The notes beneath the pieces are model-generated. The model worked only from the letters and a program-made list of their open reading frames with translations. It did not search any database and had not been told where the DNA came from. Positions 1-6,142 of a DNA stretch of 40,302 bases are shown here, piece after piece. Source of the DNA: Marinobacterium zhoushanense (lineage in GTDB: Bacteria > Pseudomonadota > Gammaproteobacteria > Pseudomonadales > Balneatricaceae). Within the stretch, counting starts at the first letter, position 1. Each line of letters begins with the position of its first letter. The DNA is taken from the NCBI RefSeq assembly GCF_014641945.1, contig NZ_BMIJ01000012.1, forward strand, positions 1 through 40,302, given 5' to 3'. The translations under genes and the position numbers were made by a program.

Positions 1-41
1 GAAGTTTTGGCGAGATCAACGCCGATAGTTGAAATAGACAT
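1..41 (-). CDS. IS110-family transposase, N-terminal fragment
   Basis: Only the first 13-14 codons lie in the window; the gene runs off the left edge. Reading the minus strand from the ATG at 41 gives a start with the core IGVDLAK. That is the usual beginning of IS110-family (DEDD, RuvC-like) transposases, and its Asp is the first catalytic acidic residue. A good ribosome binding site (GGAGGT on the minus strand, about 46-51) precedes the ATG, which fixes the start. These enzymes move their element as a circle, guided in the studied members by a bridge RNA. The family call rests on a short motif plus the start context, so subgroup assignment (IS110 or IS1111) is inference. Confidence 0.7.
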   Translation of the reverse strand, partial: MSISTIGVDLAKT

Positions 42-122
42 GGAACACCTCCGATTGATCGCTGCTTATGCCCGCAGGTAAGCGTGGCACCTCAACCCAG
101 GGAGGGGGAGTCCATTTCATTC
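1..122 (-). mobile_element. Partial IS110/IS1111-type insertion sequence, transposase-proximal end
   Basis: The element contains the transposase start and about 80 bases of upstream noncoding DNA, ending close to the attC core at 123. A short leader before the transposase is typical of the IS1111 subgroup, whose long noncoding end lies downstream of the gene; the IS110 subgroup has the long end upstream. Some IS1111 members are known to insert specifically into integron attC sites, which fits this position. The exact end of the element is inferred, because its terminal repeats cannot be compared with the other end. Confidence 0.55.
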
Positions 123-129
123 GTTAAGT
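123..129 (+). repeat. Residual attC core, probably interrupted by the IS
   Basis: GTTAAGT fits the integron core consensus GTTRRRY and is identical to the 3' core of the attC at 499-505. It lies 9 bases before the ATG of the first cassette gene, as expected for the boundary with a preceding cassette. The rest of that attC is not visible; IS sequence occupies its place. With only seven bases the call depends on context. Confidence 0.5.
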
Positions 130-138
130 GGCAGCCTC

Positions 139-426
139 ATGTTGAGAATCCGAAATATACTGCCGGTATTGAAAAGCGAAGAAGATGCCGTCCTTGCTTC
201 GTTTGAAATTCAGGTAGAGTCCGATAAAGGTTTGCAGCAATTCTGGGCAGAGGCTCGCAAGTGTCCGAATGGAGAGGCTCAAATAGACTGGTCAGATGAT
301 CTTAGCAATTTGCTTTCTGAATTTTGTGTGGCACACGAGGCATACGATCATCTAAATCAGGCGGTTTTTAGCACATTCGTAGGAGAGCAAGTTGAGTATC
401 CTATCAATCTCGCTAAGGCCACTTAA
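139..426 (+). CDS. Hypothetical protein, integron cassette 1
   Basis: This 95-residue acidic protein is not recognised. It has no signal peptide, no membrane segment and no cysteine-rich or nucleotide-binding motif; the ending resembles an ordinary soluble alpha/beta protein. The ATG comes 9 bases after the attC core and has no clear ribosome binding site, which is common for cassette genes. The stop codon at 424-426 lies inside the R'' box of the following attC (421-427), the tight packing typical of cassettes. Its base composition is more AT-rich than the core genes further right, which supports acquisition. Function unknown. Confidence 0.65.
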   Translation: MLRIRNILPVLKSEEDAVLASFEIQVESDKGLQQFWAEARKCPNGEAQIDWSDDLSNLLSEFCVAHEAYDHLNQAVFSTFVGEQVEYPINLAKAT

Positions 427-505
427 CAATGCCATCAAATTCGTTCCGGCCTGCGGCCTCCACCGGACGCCCTTTTCAGGGCGCCGTTTATGGCCGGCGT
501 TAAGT
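421..505 (+). repeat. Integron attC site 1
   Basis: An 85-base imperfect palindrome is bounded by ACTTAAC (421-427, fits RYYYAAC) and its exact complement GTTAAGT (499-505, fits GTTRRRY). The central stem pairs 465-472 (GGACGCCC) with 479-485 (GGGCGCC) around a TTTTCA loop and leaves one unpaired A at 467. Such an extrahelical base is a hallmark of attC strand recognition by IntI. It separates two unrelated small genes in the same orientation. This is the best supported attC in the window. Confidence 0.82.
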
Positions 506-511
506 GCTTGT

Positions 512-850
512 ATGGTAATTGAGCTTCTCACATACATTGGAATAGGTACACCTGTAATGTCCATTGCAATGGTTATCTATATCTACTTATTACTCGGTAT
601 CGCCAAAAACTTTTGTGGAATTATAAAGTCTTTCCTTGTTATGACTTTATATCTATTTTTTACTGTAGTGGAGGTGTCGCCGCTATTCTATTTGCTTGGT
701 AAATATCAAACGGCTATCCAAGAGTCAATATTCAATCTAATCTCTTTACTATTTATCTATTGCTTAATGGTGGCGCCGGCTTGCTATTATCTTGGGAAGG
801 TTAAAATAAGAGAGTTACAGCGTGCAGGTTTCTTTCTACCACGTAGATAG
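512..850 (+). CDS. Small multi-span membrane protein, integron cassette 2
   Basis: The protein has 112 residues from the ATG at 512, which lies 6 bases after the attC core; the frame is open further upstream but would translate the attC itself. Almost the whole chain is hydrophobic, with about four likely membrane helices (roughly residues 3-30, 36-60, 73-92 and a short one before the end). It finishes in a basic tail (KVKIRELQRAG, then FFLPRR), which suggests a cytoplasmic C-terminus. No family is recognised. The AT-rich composition and rare codons differ from the chromosomal core. Small membrane proteins are frequent among environmental integron cassettes; no function can be given. Confidence 0.65.
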   Translation: MVIELLTYIGIGTPVMSIAMVIYIYLLLGIAKNFCGIIKSFLVMTLYLFFTVVEVSPLFYLLGKYQTAIQESIFNLISLLFIYCLMVAPACYYLGKVKIRELQRAGFFLPRR

Positions 851-855
851 CCTGC

Positions 856-939
856 ACTTAGCAAGTAATTGTAGTCGCTCGCAAGCGGGCTGGGACCTCC
901 GCTGCTACGCAGTTCCGGCCTATAAATTAGACGTTATAC
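856..939 (+). repeat. Probable integron attC site 2
   Basis: The site ends with the core GTTATAC (933-939) and starts near ACTTAGC (856-862). Inside, GCTGGGAC (889-896) can pair with GTTCCGGC (912-919) with two weak pairs. The segment GCTGGGACCTC is shared with the next site (1250-1260), so the two belong to one sequence family. The outer boxes deviate from consensus, hence lower confidence; the left boundary is approximate. Confidence 0.55.
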
Positions 940-958
940 CATGCAGGGATGGTGAATT

Positions 959-1162
959 GTGAAGAAGATTTGGTTAGTGTCTTTAGTATGTGTTCTAACA
1001 TCTGGATGCAGTAGCAAAGCTGTATACGAGAACATCCAGCGCAACAATCGACAACAATGCAACAGTGTTCCGCCTGCTCAATATGAGAAGTGTGTGGAGC
1101 GTTCCAATAAATCCTACGACGAATATGAGAGAGAGCGGAAAGCCGTAGTAGGGGAAAATTAA
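959..1162 (+). CDS. Small lipoprotein, integron cassette 3
   Basis: A GTG start preceded by AGGGATGG (about 944-951) gives a 67-residue protein. Its first 17 residues form a classic lipoprotein signal (KK, hydrophobic stretch, LTSGC), so Cys17 should be lipidated. The mature part is about 50 residues, hydrophilic and rich in Asn, Glu and Arg, with two further cysteines (in QQCNSV and EKCVER) that could form a disulphide in the periplasm. It lies between two attC-like sites. No family is recognised and the function is unknown. Confidence 0.6.
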   Translation: MKKIWLVSLVCVLTSGCSSKAVYENIQRNNRQQCNSVPPAQYEKCVERSNKSYDEYERERKAVVGEN

Positions 1163-1214
1163 CAGGCCCCCCCTTGGTATTAAGGGAAGTGATGAGCCCG
1201 CATGAGGCGCTTTG

Positions 1215-1293
1215 GCATAACAGGGGTAAGCAGCATCTCGCCCTCCGTGCGCTGGGACCTCGCTACGCTCGGCCGCTGTTGGCAGCGTTAGCG
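1215..1293 (+). repeat. Probable integron attC site 3
   Basis: GCATAAC (1215-1221) and GTTAGCG (1287-1293) bound a 79-base GC-rich imperfect palindrome that contains the GCTGGGACCTC segment shared with attC site 2. The 5' box fits RYYYAAC loosely and the 3' core fits only GTT. It lies between two lipoprotein genes in the same orientation, where an attC is expected. Boundaries are approximate. Confidence 0.5.
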
Positions 1294-1322
1294 AATAAAC
1301 CATTATGCGAACCAAGGAATCT

Positions 1323-1855
1323 ATGCTTAGGATTTTTATTTTAATATTTTTAGCTTCAATATTATCGGCTTGCGCGAATGTGTCGCGTTTTGAAAAAAGC
1401 TCTTTGGTCGCATTTGGACAATTGCTTGATGACTCTAACGAGCCCCTTTATTATTTGTTTCGGATAGATCTTAAGAACTCTGCCAATCCACGCATAATGG
1501 GTTCCCAGCTAAAGTTATCTCCTGACAGTCCTCCTATTGCACTCGTCGAAATGCGTCCAGAATTTGTTGCCAGTTATTTACCACCGTTCATTCCGCCGCC
1601 GCAATGGCCGGAAGCCTGGAAGTTAAAATCAAAGGAGCAACAAGTTTATGCCGGCAACGGTTTAATATTGCCTTCAAAGAAGGCCAACTTATCTTCATTG
1701 GTATCTGTTCACATTGTGCAGGAGGAAGAGAAGGTCCGATTGTCGGTACACCAGACAGGCAGCATTTCTATACGCTGCCCCTGACTGAACGGCAAGTTAT
1801 CGAGGTATTTGGTCACCCTGATCATATATATAAAGTGAATGAAGTTAGGTATTGA
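1323..1855 (+). pseudogene. Frameshifted lipoprotein gene, integron cassette 4
   Basis: From ATG 1323 (AAGGA at 1314-1318) the gene begins with a lipoprotein signal ending in LSAC, so Cys17 would be lipidated; an ATG at 1305 is in the same frame but less likely. The reading frame continues to 1784, but after about 1669 its peptide looks random. The frame read from 1670 onward gives a coherent ending (GQLIFIGICSHC, then LTERQVIEVFGHPDHIYKVNEVRY-like text) that stops at 1855, just before the next attC. Loss of one base near 1668-1669 in an ATATTG run explains both halves. It is either a real frameshift mutation or a sequencing error. No named family; a secreted, outer-membrane or periplasmic lipoprotein is the only supported role. 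Confidence 0.6.
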
Positions 1856-1912
1856 TGCTAGGCATCGCTTGCGGGCGACGGCTAAACGCCGCACCTGAAG
1901 CGCACGTTATAG
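1846..1912 (+). repeat. Possible integron attC site 4, end of the array
   Basis: An imperfect palindrome follows the fourth cassette gene. GCTTGCGGGCG (1867-1877) pairs with CGCCGCACCTGAAGC (1887-1901) with bulges, and a core-like GTTATAG is at 1906-1912. The 5' box is not clear and the core departs from GTTRRRY. No further cassette-like gene follows, so this would be the last site of the array. Left boundary approximate. Confidence 0.42.
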
Positions 1913-2173
1913 TTCAAATTCTACCTTACACCTAAAGGTGGCATTGTTTATTTAATTGCCGCAATGTCAATTTGTCCGGCAATTACGGTTATTAAACTTG
2001 GAAGCTTTTCCTCCTATCCTGTCAATATCCACAAGCGAATCGTAACAATAATACGGGTCGAACTGATGGGGCTGGTTGTGCTGCCTTTGCTAGCTATCGT
2101 AATGTCTCAAGGCTATGGTCTGTCATGACATATTGCTGTTCCAGTTTTGACAAGCACTGTGAGGTGTCGTCTC
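1913..2173. other. Intergenic stretch between cassette array and ynfA
   Basis: No credible gene is seen. A small inverted repeat (ATTGCCG at 1955-1961 and CGGCAAT at 1977-1983) is present, without a T-tract. No integron integrase or attI is here. The transition from AT-rich accessory DNA to ordinary chromosomal composition occurs in this interval. Confidence 0.5.
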
Positions 2174-2506
2174 TTGCCTGAGCTAAAAACCGTTGGTCTT
2201 TTTCTGATAACTGCGTTAGCAGAGATTGTCGGTTGTTATCTGCCCTATCTCTGGTTGCGTGAGGGGAGGTCGATTTGGCTATTGCTGCCTGCTGCAGCGA
2301 GCCTTGCGGCATTTGCCTGGTTGTTGTCTTTGCATCCCACGGCTGCCGGCAGGGTTTACGCTGCGTATGGTGGTGTTTATATCGCTATGGCTATTCTATG
2401 GCTGTGGGTTATCGACGGCATTCGTCCAACGGTTTGGGATCTAATCGGTTCAGCCGTCGCGTTGTTGGGTATGGCAATTATCATGTTTGCTCCGCGCAGT
2501 TCGTAA
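2174..2506 (+). CDS. ynfA: YnfA-family (UPF0060) small membrane protein
   Basis: From the TTG at 2174 (GAGGTG at 2161-2166) the protein has 110 residues, close to the roughly 108 of the E. coli protein; a TTG at 2147 would add nine unsupported residues. Family hallmarks are visible: LFLITALAEIVGCY, SIWLLLPAAASL, LHPTAAGRVYAAYGGVY and a closing GMAIIMFAP. Four transmembrane helices fill the chain, placing it in the inner membrane. YnfA proteins resemble small multidrug resistance transporters, and some members have been linked to efflux, but the physiological substrate is not settled. It lies at the edge of the cassette array, outside the last attC, so it is probably chromosomal. The TTG start is inferred. 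Confidence 0.88.
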   Translation: MPELKTVGLFLITALAEIVGCYLPYLWLREGRSIWLLLPAAASLAAFAWLLSLHPTAAGRVYAAYGGVYIAMAILWLWVIDGIRPTVWDLIGSAVALLGMAIIMFAPRSS

Positions 2507-2751
2507 CGCGTTACACCGGCTTCAGTCGGGGACTGGACTATACTTCGCATGGCGCTGAACAAACGTGCGCACCCGGCAGCCGCTGTGGTGGTTGCCCATT
2601 AGCTCCTATTCCTAACCCGGTACGGTATGCCGGCACCGCCGCCTTGGGCCGCTATCGGAGTGCGCTGCAGTCGATTATCAGCCAAGTGGTATCACCCTGA
2701 ATACCGGCGGGGGTTCGGTGATGCATTTCGATTGATAAGAGGAGTAGCGTT

Positions 2752-3237
2752 ATGAGTTGTTCGCTTATAAAGACAGGCTCCGCGTTTATTCTTAGCGTTG
2801 TGTTCGCTATGACTGCGCCGCTTGCCGTTGCGCAGAGTTCCGATGCTTCTGCTGAGAAGGCGGCGTCATCGCTGTATGACCGCCTGGGTGGGCTGGCGCC
2901 GATCTCGGTGGTGGTCAGCGATTTTATCGATGCATTGGTGCCGGATGAGGTGCTCAATGCGAATCCTGCGATAGATGCGGCCAGGAAGCGGGTTCCCGCA
3001 CCCTATCTCAAGTACCATGTGACCGCACTGGTCTGTCAGACCACCGGCGGTCCCTGCCAGTATCAGGGGCGTGATATGAAGTCTTCCCACGCGCATCTGA
3101 ATATTACCGAGGCGGAGTGGGGGCGCATGGTGTCGATTTTCAAGGAGGTTCTGGCCAAGCACAGTGTGCCTGAGCAGGAGACACAGGAGTTGCTCGATAT
3201 TGTGGAATCGACCAAGGCGGATATCGTCACGATGTGA
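2752..3237 (+). CDS. Exported group 1 truncated haemoglobin
   Basis: The protein has 161 residues with AGAGGAG before the ATG. Residues 1-27 form a Sec signal peptide (hydrophobic core, PLAVA cleavage), so the globin should act in the periplasm. The globin domain begins at LYDRLGG (41-47). The conserved region GGPC, YQGRDM and SSHAH places the proximal haem-ligand His at 113. The position normally held by the distal B10 Tyr appears to be Ile (DFIDAL), an unusual pocket. Two cysteines bracket the E-F turn (Cys95 and Cys102) and could pair in the periplasm. Truncated haemoglobins bind O2, NO or other small ligands; the exact role here is unknown. It stands alone and ends at a bidirectional terminator. 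Confidence 0.85.
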   Translation: MSCSLIKTGSAFILSVVFAMTAPLAVAQSSDASAEKAASSLYDRLGGLAPISVVVSDFIDALVPDEVLNANPAIDAARKRVPAPYLKYHVTALVCQTTGGPCQYQGRDMKSSHAHLNITEAEWGRMVSIFKEVLAKHSVPEQETQELLDIVESTKADIVTM

Positions 3238-3263
3238 AGAGGTGGCGTGTCGGTTGTGGATAA

Positions 3264-3291
3264 GAAAAAGCCCGGAGCGATCCGGGCTTTT
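3264..3291. terminator. Bidirectional intrinsic terminator
   Basis: AAAGCCCGGA (3267-3276) and TCCGGGCTTT (3281-3290) form a perfect 10-base stem with a GCGA loop, flanked by A-rich and T-rich sequence. It lies between the convergent globin and ygfZ genes and can serve both strands. Confidence 0.9.
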
Positions 3292-3295
3292 CCGT

Positions 3296-4330
3296 TTACC
3301 GTTTGCTCTCGAACAGCCGTGGGTCCAGTTCGTAAGGCAGCTCCAGCAACTGGAGTAGTGGGCCTTCGCCGCTGCCGAGGTGGATGCCGCTGTTCTCCGC
3401 TTGCTCCTTGGTGATCACCGCGAGCAGTTCATAACGGCCGGAGTCGCAGGGAGCTGCGATCACCACCTGGCCGACCCCCTCCTTCTCGGCGGTATGCAGA
3501 AGCTGGCCAGGCAGCGGGCGCTGCTCGCTGGTCACGCGGGCTCGGTACATCGGTTTTTTCAGGATGCCGCGATGCTGCAGACGGGTGACCACCTCCTGAC
3601 CGGTGTAGCAGCCCTTACTGAAGCTGACGCCCTCGAAGGCCTGCAGGTTGGTCATCTGGGGAATAAACGCCTCGGAGGTTTCACTGTTCAGCTCGGGCAG
3701 GCCAGCTCGGATCTCCTGTAGCAGCCAGTCATCGGTGCTGGCCAGTGTCGCGCTTTGACTCAGTTGCTTGATCAGTTCAGCTGCATCGGCGGCGGGTAGC
3801 CAGCACTCGAAGCGGTCGCCGGGGACGCGCACCAGCAGGCGTTCGCCGTCTGCGCTCACGCCATCGACCTCGGTCGGAACGGCTGAGATCAGTTTGCCCG
3901 CAAGCGCCTCCGCATCCGGGCCGAACAGGCCGATGCCGACCAGTTCGTCGCTCAACTGGGCTTCGGCCTTGGAAAACAGGATATATTTCTTGATCGTGGC
4001 CAGGGCCTTGTCGGCGTTGCCTGCATCGGTACGCAGCCAGAAGGATTCCGGCGATTGTTTCATCACCCGGAACAGGCTGATCATGTGACCCTTGATGTTG
4101 CAGTGGGAGCCCAGGCGGCTGCCGATGCGCTCGACCTCGGCCAGGTTGCAGCTGAGCTGTCCCTGCAGAAACTTCTGTGCTTCCGGACCAGTAATGCGAA
4201 TGATGCGCTGCCGGGTCAGCGGCACCAGACAGGTGCTCTCGCCGCCGGTGCTGGTGCCGGTTGTGGCGTTGCCCTGGTCATCCAGGGTGTATCCCAGGTC
4301 TACCAGGGTGTCGTGCCAGTGTGTGTTCAT
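3296..4330 (-). CDS. ygfZ: tRNA-modifying/Fe-S maintenance protein YgfZ, GcvT-like
   Basis: This 344-residue protein belongs to the GcvT-like, folate-binding YgfZ family. The signature KGCYTGQE with following VVTRLQHRG is present around residue 240, and its conserved Cys is the residue known to be essential in the family. The N-terminal part (residues 36-140) has the typical RITGPEAQKFLQGQLSCN stretch. YgfZ helps to assemble or repair certain Fe-S enzymes, including MiaB, in a folate-dependent way. Here it is the last gene of a minus-strand run after psd, with a 40-base gap and a shared terminator. It shares the Fe-S theme with the isc operon further right but is not linked to it. Confidence 0.93.
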   Translation of the reverse strand: MNTHWHDTLVDLGYTLDDQGNATTGTSTGGESTCLVPLTRQRIIRITGPEAQKFLQGQLSCNLAEVERIGSRLGSHCNIKGHMISLFRVMKQSPESFWLRTDAGNADKALATIKKYILFSKAEAQLSDELVGIGLFGPDAEALAGKLISAVPTEVDGVSADGERLLVRVPGDRFECWLPAADAAELIKQLSQSATLASTDDWLLQEIRAGLPELNSETSEAFIPQMTNLQAFEGVSFSKGCYTGQEVVTRLQHRGILKKPMYRARVTSEQRPLPGQLLHTAEKEGVGQVVIAAPCDSGRYELLAVITKEQAENSGIHLGSGEGPLLQLLELPYELDPRLFESKR

Positions 4331-4370
4331 AACTCTCTCCCGCCGCTATGCCGTGAGTGTGTGGGTTGTG

Positions 4371-5234
4371 TCAGGCTTTGCTGGTAAAGGTGGCGATGCG
4401 GCGCCCGAGCACCACTTCGGCGTCATGCGTCAACGACTCCTCCCAGCGCAATACATCTGCGCCGAAGGCCAGGATGACGGTGGAGCCGAGGTGGAAACGG
4501 CCCATCTCTTCACCTTTTTCCAGTCGCACCGGGGCGGGTTCCGAGCGGCTGTAAAGGGTTAGTGGCTCGCGTGGCAGGGGTGCCATGGGGCCGGACCAGA
4601 CCGTTTCGATGCCGGCGACGATCATCGCGCCGACCAGTACCATCGCCATAGGACCGTACTCGGTATCGAAGATGGTGACAAGGCGTTCATTGCGCGCGAA
4701 CAGGCTATCCACGCCGTGTGCGGTAGCGTGATTGACGGAATACAGATCCCCCGGCACGTAGATCGCCTCACGCAGGGTGCCACTGACCGGCATGTGCACG
4801 CGGTGGTAGTCCTTTGGCGACAGGTAGAGAGTGGCGAAGCTGCCGTTGATGAAGGGCTCGGCCCGCTCGGAGCTGCCGCCAAGCAGGGTGGTCAGGCTGT
4901 AGCCGCGCCCCTTGGCCTGGATCAGCCGACCATAGCTGATCGCGCCGGCCTGGCTGACGGCGCCGTCACAGGGGGAAACGAGCGCATCCTCTGCCGGGTC
5001 GGTCGGCCGTACGCCCTCTTTCAGGGCGCGGGTGAAGAAGTCGTTGAAGTTGGCGTAGGCGCGGGGGTTTTCCTCTGCGGCCAGGCTCATATCGATCCGG
5101 TAGTGCTTGTGAAACAGGTCGATAAAGAGGTTCTTCACCCAGTGGATGCGGCAATCGGCAACCCGCCCAACCAGGCGCGACAGCAGGTGCTGGGGGAGCA
5201 GGTGTTGCAGCAGGATAAACAGCTTGTCTTTCAA
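4371..5234 (-). CDS. psd: Phosphatidylserine decarboxylase proenzyme
   Basis: The product has 287 residues, the size of bacterial membrane-bound Psd. It converts phosphatidylserine to phosphatidylethanolamine at the inner membrane. The proenzyme cuts itself at an LGST motif, seen at residues 249-252, turning Ser251 into the pyruvoyl cofactor of the small alpha subunit. The other members of the self-cleavage triad, Asp90 (SPCDG) and His147 (RVHMP), are in place. The first 20 residues are amphipathic and hydrophobic, as expected for membrane contact. It lies 38 bases after rhdA and 40 before ygfZ on the same strand, so co-transcription is likely. The rhdA-psd pairing is also found in Pseudomonas. 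Confidence 0.96.
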   Translation of the reverse strand: MKDKLFILLQHLLPQHLLSRLVGRVADCRIHWVKNLFIDLFHKHYRIDMSLAAEENPRAYANFNDFFTRALKEGVRPTDPAEDALVSPCDGAVSQAGAISYGRLIQAKGRGYSLTTLLGGSSERAEPFINGSFATLYLSPKDYHRVHMPVSGTLREAIYVPGDLYSVNHATAHGVDSLFARNERLVTIFDTEYGPMAMVLVGAMIVAGIETVWSGPMAPLPREPLTLYSRSEPAPVRLEKGEEMGRFHLGSTVILAFGADVLRWEESLTHDAEVVLGRRIATFTSKA

Positions 5235-5272
5235 TTATCTCTCCAGAGGCTTGGATAGCCGACGGGGTCAAA

Positions 5273-6088
5273 TCAGCGTTCGATCGGCAGGTCAGGGGTG
5301 TTGCCCCACTCGAACCAGGAACCATCGTAACAACGAATATCGTTAAGGCCGAGCCAGCGTCCGGCCAGCCAGGTGAGGCCGGAGCGGCGGTGGGTTTGGC
5401 AGTGAGTCACCAGTGTCCGGGCGCCTTCCAGACCGGCGTTGGCAAGCAGTGCGCGCAGGCTGTTTCTATCGCGCAGGCGGGGTATAGGGCCCGGCTCGAG
5501 CAGATCGGTCCACTCCAGCAGCAGCGCGCCGGGGATGTGGCCGCCAACCTTGGCATTGACCACTTTCTCACCGCGATACTCGTCGGCGCCACGGGCGTCC
5601 CAGATCCTGACCTCTGAGTCGTCCAGATGTTTCAGCAGCCAGGGGATATCCACCACCAGTTCGTCGTTGATCTGCGCAGTGAAGTGGCTGGGCACTGGCG
5701 TATTGTTGCAACTCTCGGTTGGCAGACCCGCCGCCAGCCAGGCCGGTAACTGCCCGTTGAGGAAACTGGCGTTATCGTGGCCTGCGACCGCCAGGGTCCA
5801 GATCATGCGGCCGGCCCAGGGGCCTTTCTGGTCGTCATAAACGACGACCTGGCGTTCCGGCGTCAGGCCGATGCTGGAAAAAAGCCTGTTCAACTGCTCG
5901 ACCGTCGGCAGTTTGTTGGGGATGGGGCCCTCTCCGCGCAACAACTGCTTGGGATCCACATGGATAGCACCGGGAATATGGCTACTGGCGTAGTTCTCGG
6001 CGCTGGATAGGTCGATGATCAGCAGCGTCGGTTCGTCCAACCGTTCGGCTAGCTGCTGAGGTTCAATGACGAGCGGAAGCGTTGCCAA
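5273..6088 (-). CDS. rhdA: Thiosulfate sulfurtransferase (RhdA-type rhodanese)
   Basis: A 271-residue protein of two rhodanese domains: an inactive N-terminal one (about 8-125) and a catalytic C-terminal one (about 148-270). The active-site Cys230 lies in the loop CQTHRRS. This is almost the CQTHHRS loop of Azotobacter and Pseudomonas RhdA and unlike the CRKGVTA of bovine rhodanese or the CGSGVTA of SseA, which argues for the RhdA subgroup. The enzyme moves sulfane sulphur from thiosulfate to cyanide or other thiophilic acceptors; in Azotobacter, RhdA has been tied to redox and Fe-S homeostasis. There is no signal peptide, so it is cytoplasmic. It sits in the minus-strand run between the HDOD gene and psd. 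Confidence 0.92.
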   Translation of the reverse strand: MATLPLVIEPQQLAERLDEPTLLIIDLSSAENYASSHIPGAIHVDPKQLLRGEGPIPNKLPTVEQLNRLFSSIGLTPERQVVVYDDQKGPWAGRMIWTLAVAGHDNASFLNGQLPAWLAAGLPTESCNNTPVPSHFTAQINDELVVDIPWLLKHLDDSEVRIWDARGADEYRGEKVVNAKVGGHIPGALLLEWTDLLEPGPIPRLRDRNSLRALLANAGLEGARTLVTHCQTHRRSGLTWLAGRWLGLNDIRCYDGSWFEWGNTPDLPIER

Positions 6089-6142
6089 GGTATCTCTCCG
6101 GGTATTCGGGTTTAATGGAGCCTGACTTGAGGGGCTGCAAGG

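Noticed and set aside
1..2173. Integron integrase or attI in the left region
   Set aside because: No integrase reading frame or attI-like sequence is present; cassette orientation would place them left of the IS, outside the window.
2275..2700. Plus-strand open frame of 141 codons overlapping ynfA
   Set aside because: It is out of frame with ynfA, has a Cys/Trp-rich random composition and no binding site. The interval 2507-2751 holds no gene; a TATACT at 2539 lacks a matching -35 box.
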